This document shows, one piece after another, positions 20,171-29,349 of a stretch of DNA of 29,422 nt (position 1 is its first letter; every line of letters begins with the position of its first letter). Position numbers and translations under genes: made by a program. The notes under the pieces are model-generated. The model saw only the letters and a list, made by a program, of their open reading frames with translations, searched no databases and was not told where the DNA came from. The stretch spans positions 1-29,422 of the forward strand of contig JBCAQO010000133.1 of assembly GCA_039111635.1 (NCBI GenBank), in the 5' to 3' direction. Source of the stretch: Heterobasidion occidentale (taxonomy: Eukaryota; Basidiomycota; Agaricomycetes; Russulales; Bondarzewiaceae).

Positions 20171-21610
20171 GGATGGGGGTAATGATGTGGCTATTCATTG
20201 CTCCGATTCGAATACATGACGGAGACGCGTACTCGGGTTTCCTTGACCCCCTCTCTTCGGCTGGTGAAGGAGAGGTCAGGAAAAATCCTCCGCTAGTTCC
20301 ACCAACATTTGCTTTGCCTTGGCCTCTCCTACTTCTTTGAAGAGCGCTCGGACGCCAGCAGTATTACGGATGGGTCCGTTGCTTTGTCGTCTGTTAGATG
20401 GTACGTAGCGCTCTCCATTGCTCTGGCCCCAATCTTCTGCCTTGTGTGGGAGGGTCCTCATGTTCCACTGGATTACCAGGTTGTGGTACCCGACGGTAGT
20501 CGCCATGAGAACTTCCCTCCTCCAATCCTCGATAAAGTCCTGGGTCGTCCCCCAACGGGGATTCTTGATCGTCTTCATCCTCCATGTCTGCAGCGTGAGT
20601 TTTTCTACCTCCTCTGCCTATTGGCTTGCTCTGATTTCCTCAAGAAGGGGGAATGCCTCTACGAGGAGCACGGCAGTTATTTGCCCAATGTCCAGATTTT
20701 CCACAGTTAAAACAATAGGTGACAGGCTTGCCATCATGGGTGCGCTTCTGGTGAGCGGCGTCCCTCTTGCAAGAGGGGTCAATGTCCATGTCGACCACTT
20801 GGTTGGTCATTCTTCGAGGGGTGTTGGTAGAGTTATAGCAAAAGGCAGGTTGGAGGTGAAAGCAATTGAGGAAGTCGCTTTGGAATGAGGTAGAGTTGGC
20901 GAGGATCACCTTTTGAGCACTTCGGGCTCTCAAGTGTCCATTTATTTCACAAGCAGTATTGATCCAGTCCTGGATCATATCTTTTGGCGGTGTTTCTTTG
21001 TCATAGATCTTGTCCATGACCTTTGGGTCTAGTCCTCTCTAGAAGTAAGAAACTTGTTCCTTATCGGTGATGTTGGTGTCGGTAGCTATAAGGACAAATT
21101 GATTGGAGTATTTGTCCACCATCATTTTTCCTTGGGAGAAAGACATAAGGGTGCTTCGGGCCTTGTCCGTAAGGTTCATCTCCTTGAATTGAAGTTTGAA
21201 CTTGTCAAGGAAGCCGGACCAGGCTCTGAGGGTTTTGGTGGTACTGCCCCAACTGTCTTCTTCAGGAAACTTTCTGCCCATACACCAGCCGTTCCGTATC
21301 TCATGCATGAGAGGACAAGAGAGATCTTGTCCTCATCTGTCTTGTACTGGTCCAATTCTGCTGTAAAAAGGAGGAGGCAATGAGGAATTTCTGGGATTGT
21401 GTTTTATCTCCTGCAAAATTGTCAGGAAGTTTAAGCTTGCCCCTTCCAGACGATGCGGTTGTAGAGGGGTCTGTAGGATTTGTCGACATAATGGTGTCAT
21501 CTTAGGTGTTTCAGGTGTTGATCGGTGTTTGAATATCCAAGGATTCGGACTCAGATGTTCCTTCTTCTTCTTCTTCTGATGTATCCGGGATTACCGGTTC
21601 AGGTTCTCTG
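20171..21610 (-). pseudogene. Chromovirus gag with zinc knuckle, broken
   Basis: From the right, an acidic N-terminal stretch (PVIPDTSEEEEEGTSESES, about 21590-21530) leads through two stops to MSTNPTDPSTTASSGRGKLK at 21489. After a frameshift comes the capsid-type Retrotrans_gag text (LRAWSGFLDKFKLQFKEMNL, MVDKYSNQFVLIATDTNI) and, beyond a TAG near 21038, RGLDPKVMDKIYDKETPP. A CCHC knuckle, CFNCGKSGHWANNC, lies at about 20723-20682. Downstream, 20578-20276 (GVRALFKEVGEAKAKQMLVE) is a linker to the protease. Gag would package the element RNA. The multiple frame breaks leave it unable to do so. Confidence 0.8.
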
Positions 21611-21663
21611 TACTGGGGTGGCGCTACTCAGTCTTCTGCTACTTTGTCCCAAACTCACTCAGC

Positions 21664-21935
21664 TTCTCCCGGGAGTGGCCCACACTGTACATGGCCATCT
21701 TGGACAGCTGTATGCATGGTGAGTCACTTGTACGTCTCACATTCTTCCACCCACATGCAAGTGGACATCTTGGACGGCCATGTGTGCGACAGTCCTCAGT
21801 TGTATGACTAAGGACACGCGCAGGAGTGGCCATCTTGGACGGCCATGTGCGCAACAGTCCTCAGTTGTATCACCAAGGACACTCCCGGGAGTGGCCCATG
21901 CTGTACACGACCGTCTTGGACAGCCATTCTATTTC
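21664..21935. repeat. 65-bp tandem repeat and flanking partial copies
   Basis: Two adjacent 65-bp units lie at 21760-21824 and 21825-21889. Both begin AGTGG(A/C)CATCTTGGACGG, both contain CAGTCCTCAGTTGTAT, and they differ at about ten positions. Partial units lie on both sides: CTCCCGGGAGTGGCCCACAC at about 21667 and ACTCCCGGGAGTGGCCCATG at about 21881, each followed by a GTAC and a CTTGGACAGC block. Related CATCTTG blocks recur at about 29067 and 29135, beyond the copia insertion. I do not recognise the family. No convincing coding frame runs through it. Confidence 0.75.
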
Positions 21936-22739
21936 GAGACAGTGGTCTTTTGGTGAGTTGTCAGTGATGTTTCAAGATTTCAAACTCCTTCCTTGATCCG
22001 CATGACAAGCTGTGATGAAGGGGTGACCGGAGGTGACCATCACGTTATATGACATGTCCATCTGCGCGCGTCTTGTTTTGTTGATACAGTTTAAATTGGT
22101 GACTTCAGCTAGACAAAAAGTAACAGCCAAGATGGAGGCATTGATCGCAGTCAATTAAATCTTTGTGTTGCAAGGCTAAGCTCCGGAAAGGTTAGAACAA
22201 AGCAAGAAAGAATATTGAGTGCCTACATACTTGGAAAAGAGGGCGCATGCTGGCACATATTTCTCAATTAAGAAAGAAATATTACGCACATCACTGGATC
22301 TGGTCTCTGTGTCTCGCAAAAAACACTTGTAAACTCTGTAATAAAAGAGAACACTCAAGTTGTGGCTCATCTTTTTATAAAAAGTAGTTTCTTTGTATGT
22401 TGGGTGGTAAACTAGTAGGTTAGTGAGCGGTAGCTCTACACTATATTATGCTATATACCTTACACCAACCTATCTGCTCTGAGAACCGCCAGCATAAAGC
22501 ATATTCTTGACCATTGTGCAACAAATACACATCAAATCAAGTTGTGGTTTTTGCAAAAGGTACAAAGCACATGAGGCTGTCTTTTTGAATATTTGTGACC
22601 TAAGTAAGGAGTAAAACTCAAGGGATAGTTGAGTGGATCAAGGAGGGTCTCAAGATCAAGGAGTGCTTCAATACTATACCCAAGGTCACCCATGTAGCCG
22701 TTGCATTATGAGGGCCAGATTTACAAGGGACGTGGGACA
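21936..22739. other. Unassigned sequence left of the copia insertion
   Basis: I see no complete gene. The minus-strand frame 22370-22176 has no family resemblance. On the plus strand a short protein-like stretch (VEWIKEGLKIKECFNTIPKV, about 22628-22690) ends at a TGA about 30 bp before the copia target site and may be a remnant of a gene disrupted there. The last five bases before the LTR, GGACA at 22735-22739, are the target-site duplication. Confidence 0.4.
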
Positions 22740-23269
22740 TGTTGTTTGTGGCCGTTCTAGTTGATGTGGCATGGGTGCCACATGCGTGCCACCTTTCGGA
22801 CTCATTGATTACTCGCCTCTACAGCTGGGAGCGGCACTACAGCCACTCCCAGAGCGGGTATATTGCTTTCTTTCTCTTTTGGGACTGTCTCACTTTGTTT
22901 TCACCCTGTCTCACTTGGTTTCAGTTGTTTCACCGGGTTAGCCGCCTGAGGCGGTCCTGTGTGATGTCATTGACACTCCGGACCGACCTCCAGGTGGAGC
23001 TTTTGACCGCTTTGTAAGGTGGACCACCTGTAGTGACCCGTTGATGTCATACCTTCCTATTTCGTTTCTTATTGTTCTCTGTAGCTTAAATACCCGTGGT
23101 CCGAGGGCGATTCTTTCTTCGGACTCTTACCCTCTGGACCATAGGTGCGCTCCCTTCTGTTCTTTGTATCTACTTAGACTCTTACCCTCTGGACCATAGT
23201 CCTGTCGTTATAGAGCTTCTTTTTGGCACTCTCTCTGTGCCAGTCGCTTCATTCTCACTGCGCTCAACA
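22740..23269 (+). repeat. 5' LTR of the copia element, 530 bp
   Basis: It starts TGTTGTTTGTGGCC and ends GCGCTCAACA. It contains two copies of ACTCTTACCCTCTGGACCAT about 50 bp apart, and a TTAAATACC sequence near 23085 that might serve as a weak TATA-like element. It differs from the 3' LTR by about a dozen substitutions, four of them clustered at about 22943-22954, and lacks one C near 23174. Confidence 0.95.
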
Positions 23270-23270
23270 G

Positions 23271-23288
23271 GTTATGGGCCCTGCGCTC
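23271..23288 (+). other. Primer-binding site resembling the initiator-tRNA anticodon arm
   Basis: One base after the 5' LTR the sequence is GTTATGGGCCCTGCGCT. This is not complementary to a tRNA 3' end with CCA. It is complementary to the anticodon stem-loop of eukaryotic initiator tRNA-Met (GCAGGGCUCAUAAC-like), with one difference at the base before the anticodon, where C instead of U would pair perfectly. Drosophila copia and yeast Ty5 are known to prime with an internal half-tRNA of this kind, so I infer the same here. Confidence 0.7.
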
Positions 23289-23463
23289 TAGCGACTTTGC
23301 TCTACATCGTTTTATCGACACTTTCTGGTCTCCCATCTGCTGTGCCACACCTTTCTGGCCACACCTCTTTGCTGCCACATCTTCCCCATTGCTTTCCCTG
23401 CCTTTCCTATCGTCCCACATCGCTTCCAACACCTTTCCCTGCTCGTGCCACTCGTGCCACACC

Positions 23464-24417
23464 ATGTCATTCGCTCTCCCTACTGTCTCCCCTCTCAATA
23501 ATCGCAACTACCCTTCCTGGTCCAAGGAGATCAAGGCCTGGCTTCGTCTCAAAGGCCTGTGGCTTCTGGTCTCTGGTGATGAGACAGCCCCTGTTGGCTC
23601 GAAGGAGAAGCCTGCTGAGGCAAAGGAGGTGGCAGAGTGGAAGAGGAACGCTCAGAAGGCTGCTGGTGCGCTCTTACTTTCGGTTGAGGAGCAGTTCAGA
23701 GGCGTCTTGGATGGCATTGAGGACGACCCCATCGCTATTTGGACCACATTGGAGGAGCAGTTCAACAAGAAGTCTGCTGGATCGCGTTTTAATGCGATGG
23801 AGGACCTCTTTTCGATCAAGAAGCGCAACGATGAGTCCCTCCAGTCCCTCATTCATCGTGTGGACGAGTCTATACGCGTCCTGAAGAACCTCCGCGACTC
23901 TGGCTTCGATCTCAAGAAGCAGGACGAGGAGCTGACTTGCATGGCGCTCTTGTGGTCTCTCCCCTCCGAGTTTGACACCTTCCGCTCCTCCCTCAGTCTC
24001 ATGGACGTCTTGTCTCGCTCCAAGCTCGAGGACGCGTTCAGGCGCGAGGATTTGAACCGTGCGCGTCGTTCTGATGCCACAGACTCTGCACAGGCCCTTG
24101 TGGCATCCTTTCCTTCATCCTCCTCCTCTTCCTCCACCTCCTACAGACGTTCCAGGCAACCTAGGAAGCAGTTCAAGTGCGACTTCTGCGGTGCCACTGG
24201 CCACACTGATGACAGGTGCTTCAAGAGGATCAATGAGGAGCTGAAGAAGTCGAAGCCACAGCAGGCCCACTCGGTTCAGGCCCTGAAGTCTCTGGTCCCA
24301 TGCAGTTTGCAGGCAATGCAAGTTTTCGTTCCCCTGCTCCATCCCCTTCGTCCGCAGCCCCCTCACTCGTCACTGACCTCGATTGGAACGCGGACACAGG
24401 TGCGACCTCTCATATGA
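23464..24417 (+). CDS. Copia gag with CCHC zinc knuckle
   Basis: I chose ATG 23464 (MSFALPTVSPLNNRNYPSW, in an ACC-ATG context) rather than the in-frame ATG at 23389, because the family motif of Asn-Tyr-x-x-Trp near the N-terminus begins here. The capsid-like part (DUF4219/UBN2 type) includes AWLRLKGLWLLVSGDE, IWTTLEEQFNKKS, SLIHRVDESIRVLKNL and LLWSLPSEFDTFRSSL. A Ser-rich linker precedes the knuckle CDFCGATGHTDDRC at 24178-24219. The frame continues to a stop at 24417, but from about 24289 the family-like text is in another frame. A 2-bp TC duplication (TCTCT at 24289-24293) would explain this, so the last 40 codons are probably out of frame. Gag forms the particle and binds RNA. Confidence 0.85.
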   Translation: MSFALPTVSPLNNRNYPSWSKEIKAWLRLKGLWLLVSGDETAPVGSKEKPAEAKEVAEWKRNAQKAAGALLLSVEEQFRGVLDGIEDDPIAIWTTLEEQFNKKSAGSRFNAMEDLFSIKKRNDESLQSLIHRVDESIRVLKNLRDSGFDLKKQDEELTCMALLWSLPSEFDTFRSSLSLMDVLSRSKLEDAFRREDLNRARRSDATDSAQALVASFPSSSSSSSTSYRRSRQPRKQFKCDFCGATGHTDDRCFKRINEELKKSKPQQAHSVQALKSLVPCSLQAMQVFVPLLHPLRPQPPHSSLTSIGTRTQVRPLI

Positions 24418-27400
24418 CGCCCCATCGCCACTGGCTTCGCAACTATCGTCCCTTCGTCGTCCCCATTCGTCTTGCAGACTCGTCTATCATCTATTCTGCT
24501 GGTGTTGGGACTGTGGTGTTCAATCCGGTTGTTGGAGGCAAAAGGGCACAGTCTGTGGAGTTCTCAAACGTCCTACACGTCCCTGATCTTGGTTGTAATC
24601 TCCTGTCTGTGCTGTATTTGACTCAGCACAAGCACTTTTCTGTGCTAATAGAAGGATGTTCAATGCATTTCTCCCGGGACGGTGCAGTGTGGTTTATGGC
24701 GATCGTTCCTGATGGTTCCAACAACACTTATCTCCAAGGGACCACCTCCACCGTTCTTTTGCAGTCTGCTGGTGCCGCTTCTACTCTCCCTCTCGATTGG
24801 TCCCTGTGGCATCGTCGTCTCTGCCACCACCACCATGCTGGGGTGCAGAAAATGGTCAAGGAGCGTCTTGTTACTGGTCTACAGCTCGATTCGGACGTGC
24901 AGCCTGACCCTGTGTGCGAGCCCTGTCTCTCTGGCAAGATGCACGCTCACCCCTTCCCCTCCACTGGCTCTGTCACCTCCAAACCGCTTGAACTCGTCCA
25001 TTCTGATCTCCATGGTCCTCTCCCTGTTGCCACTCACTCTGGAATGCGCTACTGGATCACCTTCATTGATGAGTTCACCAAGCTCAAAGTGGTCTATGTT
25101 CTGCGCTTGAAGAGCGACGCGTTTGAGGCTTTCAAGCGCTACAAGGCCTATGTGGAGAACCTGACTGGACAGCGCATTTTGGCTTTGCAGGATGACAAGG
25201 GAGGAGAGTACATGTCTAATGCCTGGGACTCATTTTGTTTGGAGCATGGGATCACTAGGAGGCACACAGCGCGCAATCGGCCACAGAGAACAGCGTGGCA
25301 GAGCGGGCCAATCGCACTATCATGGAGGCTCTCACTGCTATGCTCTCTGAATCCCATTTGCCACTTGTTTTCTGGGGCGAGGCTCTTGCCGCTTATGTGC
25401 ACGTCTGGAATCGACTCTGGACATCTACCCTGAAGGGCAAGACGCCATTTGAGATGGTCCATGGGATGAAACCAGATGTTTCGCACTTGCGGGTCTGGGG
25501 CTGCTTGGCTTATGTGCATGTGCAGAGGGACAAAAGGGATGGATTTGGATCGCATATGGAGAAGTGCGTGTTTATTGGGTACCCCGACGGCTACAAGGCG
25601 TGGAAGTTCTACAATCCTGCGACTCGGAAGGTCATTATTTCGGAGAGGGCAGACTTTGATGAGCGATTCTTTCCTGGGACTCGCCACTTTGACGCTAACA
25701 CCCAGTCTGCCACCCCTCCTCCTTCGTCTCTGTTCAGTCTTTGGGATGCAGATGATCCGGTGCCGATTCTGGGGAGGGAAGTGGATCCTCCTCCTCCTGC
25801 TGGTCACTTGGAAAACGCTCCCATCGATCAGGATCATCCTGTGGCAGACCCAGCACCTCCTCCACCTCTTGCTCCTGTTCTTGTTCCTCCTGATGCTCCC
25901 CCTCCTGTCATTCCAGCACCACCTCCTGCTCTTAGAACACGCTCTAGGAATCGCTCTGCCACCCCTGAACCAGGTCCATCTGTTACTCGACGCTCTACTC
26001 GCACTCGTCGCGCTCCTGGCGAATGGTGGAAGATTAGGACGCTGCCTGGAGACGATGATGCTCATTCTGACGCCGCTGAGGACGCCCCTGATGCTTCTGG
26101 GGATGCAGATATGGAGCCCATTGTTGAGGACGCATTTCTGGCTGAAGTCGAGCGTGCCCTGTTCACCTCTGGTGCAGAAAAGGCTGAGCCTTCGACGTAT
26201 CGTCAGGCGATGAAGCGTCCTGATGCTGATCAGTGGCAGAAGGCGGCAGAGGAAGAGATGGAGGCGCATGCTCGAAATCGCACCTGGGACATTGTTCCAC
26301 TCCCTGAGGGCTGCAAGGCGATCGGTTCTCGTTGGGTTTTCAAGGTGAAGCACAACACGGATGGCTCTGTCGAACGCTACAAGGCTCGTCTCGTCGCCAA
26401 GGGCTTCAGTCAGCGCCCTGGATTCGATTATTTCGAGACATTTGCCCCCACAGCCAAGTTTGCAGCCATTCGCGCCATCCTTGCTCTCTCTGTCCTCGAG
26501 GACTTTCACCTGCGCTCTGTGGACATCTCCCATGCGTTCATCAATGGCGATCTGGACACTGTGGTGTATATGGAGCAGCCTGAAGGATTTGAGCAGGGAG
26601 GTCCTGAGATGGTGTGTCGCTTGATGAAGGGCTTGTATGGGCTGAAGCAGGCGAGTCGGCTGTGGTACAAGAAGCTCAAGGCGGTACTGGAGCGCATGGG
26701 ATTCAAGGCGATCTACTCTGACAACAGCATCTATGTCTATGCCAAGCAAGGATCAGGTCAAGGTCATTCTGCCAGTCTTTGTGGATGACTGCACTTTTGC
26801 ATCGAATTCCCTGTCCCTGCTCGATGATCTTGTTGTTGAGCTCTCTAGGTCGTTCAAGCTTCGCGATTTGGGACCCACCACCTCTTCTTGGTATAGAGAT
26901 TGCCAGGGATCGCGCGAATCGTCGCCTGATGCTCTCCCAGCGCCAGTACATCCTAGATATGCTGGAGCGTTATGGACAGGCCGACTCGACCCCTGTGAAG
27001 ACTCCCATGGTCCCTGGCACCAATCTCTCTGTCTCCATGGCTCCTGCATCGACTGAGGACAAGGAGTACATGAAGAAGGTTCCCTACATCTCTGCTGTTG
27101 GTTCCCTGTTGTTCCTTGCACTCGCCACTCGTCCTGACATCACCCACACGGTCTCTGTCCTATGCCGTTTCAACTCGAATCCTGGGATTGGGCACTGGAA
27201 GGCAGTGAAGCATTTGTTTCGCTACCTGAGAGGCACCCTGGATTATCGACTCGTCTATGGCCCCACTGACTCCAAGGAGCTCTTCACCTCGTTCTGTGAT
27301 GCTGATCATGCAGGCAACCCTGACAACGGACGGTCCACCAGTGGATATGTGTTGCGCATTGGCTCTGGAGCGATCAGCTGGAGCTCCAAGCTTCAGGGAC

Positions 27401-27756
27401 TGGTTGCACAGTCGACCACAGAGGCAGAATTCATTGCTGCCGTTGATGCGGGCCGGGAGATCGTCTGGATGCGCAATTTGCTCACTGAACTTGGCTACTC
27501 CCTCTCTGAGCCGTCGATTCTCCGCGTCGATAACCAGTCCGCTGTTGCAGTTAGCAGGAATCCAGAGCACCATGGGCGCATGAAGCATCTCGATCTTCGT
27601 TTCTTTTGGCTCAGGGACCAGGTAGAGGCTGGTGTGATTGCTCCAGCCTATGTTCCTACTGCGGACAACGCTGCGGACATCCTGACGAAGGCTGTTCCAC
27701 CTGAGAAGGTGAAGATTTGCTGCAGCTTGATGGGACTGGAGGATGTGGCGCATTAG
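24291..27756 (+). pseudogene. Copia pol: protease, integrase, RT, RNase H (frameshifted)
   Basis: Protease: LDWNADTGATSHM with DTG at 24393-24401. GAG-pre-integrase: WHRRLCHHHHAGV then VCEPCLSGK. Integrase: Asp in HSDLHGP (25004), Asp in DDKGGEY (25194) and Glu 25301. RT: GSRWVFKVKHNTDG, YKARLVAKGFSQRPG, DISHAFINGDL, GLYGLKQASRLWYKKL and FVDD at 26778-26789. RNase H: FCDADHAGNPDNGRSTSGY, STTEAEFIA and RVDNQSAVAVSRNP. The stop is TAG at 27754-27756. Breaks are a 1-bp loss between about 25281 and 25295, a 4-bp CAAG duplication at about 26743-26752, and a small indel at about 26873-26887. No in-frame stop interrupts the blocks between these indels, and all catalytic residues I can check are present. 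Confidence 0.9.
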
Positions 27757-27790
27757 GAGGGTGTTATGAACGCTCTAGAGGCGTGGAATC

Positions 27791-27799
27791 AGGAGGGTG
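27791..27799 (+). other. Polypurine tract of the copia element
   Basis: AGGAGGGTG abuts the 3' LTR start at 27800, the position expected for the plus-strand primer. An identical AGGAGGGTGT occurs 36 bp upstream at 27755-27764, overlapping the pol stop codon. Confidence 0.7.
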
Positions 27800-28330
27800 T
27801 GTTGTTTGTGGCCGTTCTAGTTGATGTGGCATGGGTGCCACATGCGTGCCACCTTTCGGACTCATTGATTACTCGCCTCTACAGCTGGGAGCGGTACTAC
27901 AGCCACTCCCAGAGCGGGTATATTGCTTTCTTTCTCTTTTGGGACTGTCTCACTTTGTTTTCACCCTGTCTCACTTGGTTTCAGTTGTTTCACCGGGTTG
28001 GCTGACTCAGGCGGTCCTGTGTGATGTCATTGACACTCCGGACCGACCTCCAGGTGGAGCTTTTGACCGCTTTGTAAGGTGGACCACCTGTAGTGACCCG
28101 TTGATGTCATACCTTCCTATTTCGTTTCTTATTGTTCTCTGTAGCTTAAATACCTGTGGTCCGAGGGCGATTCCCTCTTCAGACTCTTACCCTCTGAACC
28201 ACAGGTGCGCTCCCTTCTGTTCTTTGTATCTACTTCAGACTCTTACCCTCTGGACCACAGTCCTGTCGTTATAGAGCTTCTTTTTGGCACTCTCTCTGTG
28301 CCAGTCGCTTCATTCTCACTGCGCTCAACA
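27800..28330 (+). repeat. 3' LTR of the copia element, 531 bp
   Basis: It is a near-identical copy of 22740-23269, starting at TGTTGTTTGTGG and ending at GCGCTCAACA, and followed directly by the GGACA duplication. One frame through it (27831-28274) is open for 147 codons, which is discussed among the findings. Confidence 0.95.
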
Positions 28331-29349
28331 GGACATGTGCATCAGCTCATAGTCTTGAATATAATTATGAGAGAGCCCCCCATTTTTAGGAGATGGCTAC
28401 GTGGCAACTACAGTCAACTCTGATAGATAAGCCCAACTATGATAGTGGAGTTAGTTGAGGATGCACAAAGATATGATGTGCACTGACTGAACAGGCATAT
28501 AGTCAGTTCTTCCATATTCCACAAAAATTCCAATATGGATCAACTTTGCACAGGGTCAGCTGATATCATAGTGGAGGAGTGTGAGGGAAAACTCACCTCC
28601 AGTTCTATATTTTGTATGCCAACTACCTGTGCAGGAAGGGGGCCTCTAGAAGGGTCGTTGTAAACGACCATCTTTCCACAATAGATGGGTATGCGATAGC
28701 CAGTCTGGCGATGTTGGTGCATGCTGTGTTGCGGGGGTGTGATAGACATTGGTTCAATGGCTCCACCCGTGCTGTATAGGGGTTTTTATGATACACAGAG
28801 AGTTCACAATTGTCAAAGTAAGTTTGCCATGTGTGGCAAGGATTCAATGGAGTGCTACGGAAGATGAACTCATGTTATAGTGCGACATCAAGGAGACTAC
28901 AAGATGAATGGTTGGAATCAACCTTCCATGTCGCAGACTGGGTGTAATGTGCCAAAAGGTAATGAACAGACTAGTTTGGCAATGAAGTTTCAATTGTGAG
29001 CTTGCTGATGATGTGCCAACCTTCCAAAGAAAATGATGTAATAAATGCAGGTGGAAGCAGCAGCAGCCATCTTGAATAGCTGTGCACAGGGTGGGACAGT
29101 GTGTCTTGCTTATTATAGCGGCTTACGTGGCAGTAGCCATCTTGGACGGTCGTGCATGCAGTGTGCGGCTGTGTGAACGGTATAGGTGCTTGCACACGTG
29201 ACAGTGGTCGTCCGACGCTCGCCACTTTACCTTGGTCATCTCCCTTTTCTCGATTCTTAGGGTCTCATGAACCCCAGCATCCATAATCAAAAGGAGATGC
29301 TTCTAATTTGACACAACAGAGTCGCTTGTAATTCTAACATTCAGCTCTG
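28331..29349. other. Unassigned sequence right of the copia insertion, with CATCTTG repeats
   Basis: No recognised gene. A minus-strand frame (28749-28540) has moderately protein-like text (QTGYRIPIYCGKMVVYNDPS, then GPLPAQVVGIQNIELE) ending next to a GTGAGT, which could be one exon of a decayed host or element gene. The overlapping minus-strand frame 28847-28623 is less convincing. Near the right end, CAGCCATCTTGAATAGC (about 29065) and TAGCCATCTTGGACGG (about 29134) are related to the 65-bp repeats left of the copia element. The two flanks were one continuous repeat-bearing region before the insertion. Confidence 0.4.

Larger units (their letters stand above)
11737..21640 (-). mobile_element. 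Ty3/gypsy chromovirus, 5'-truncated, inactive, with an unusual 3' extension
   Basis: On the minus strand the order is gag with zinc knuckle, protease, RT (YMDD), RNase H, HHCC integrase and chromodomain, then an extra ORF region, polypurine tract and 3' LTR. A C-terminal chromodomain defines the chromovirus branch of Ty3/gypsy. The left boundary is firm because the LTR ends in CA and abuts unrelated sequence. At the right, gag-like text (an acidic EEEEEGTSESES stretch at about 21540-21600) stops near 21640. No copy of the LTR or a primer-binding site follows. The element is therefore truncated or rearranged there, and no target duplication can be checked (left flank GAAGA). Confidence 0.85.
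22740..28330 (+). mobile_element. Full-length Ty1/copia LTR retrotransposon, 5591 bp
   Basis: Two 530/531-bp LTRs with TG/CA ends bracket a primer-binding site, gag with zinc knuckle, then protease, integrase, RT and RNase H in the copia order (integrase before RT), and a polypurine tract. The outer 5-bp duplication is intact. The LTRs differ by about a dozen substitutions and one base of length by eye, so the insertion is much younger than its neighbours. Four small indels break the gag-pol frame, so this copy cannot move by itself unless some shift is programmed. A solo LTR (2890-3420) and a partial LTR (29350-29422) show that the family is repeated locally. Confidence 0.95.
22735..28335. 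repeat. 5-bp target-site duplication (GGACA) of the copia element
   Basis: GGACA at 22735-22739 is repeated at 28331-28335, directly outside the two LTRs. A matching 5-bp duplication shows that this copy inserted as one unit and that both outer LTR ends are in place. Confidence 0.93.

Noticed and set aside
23096..23884. 262-codon plus-strand ORF starting in the 5' LTR
   Set aside because: It overlaps gag in another frame and begins in the LTR and leader. No motif supports it, and gag is certain.
25148..26749. 533-codon minus-strand ORF, longer than any plus-strand pol ORF
   Set aside because: It lies wholly antisense to copia integrase and RT, which carry clear motifs. Its Arg-rich composition is typical of a shadow of GC-rich coding DNA.
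21690..29150. GCCATCTTG blocks resemble the mammalian YY1 site
   Set aside because: This is a fungal-type region and the blocks are parts of longer repeats; the resemblance is likely chance.
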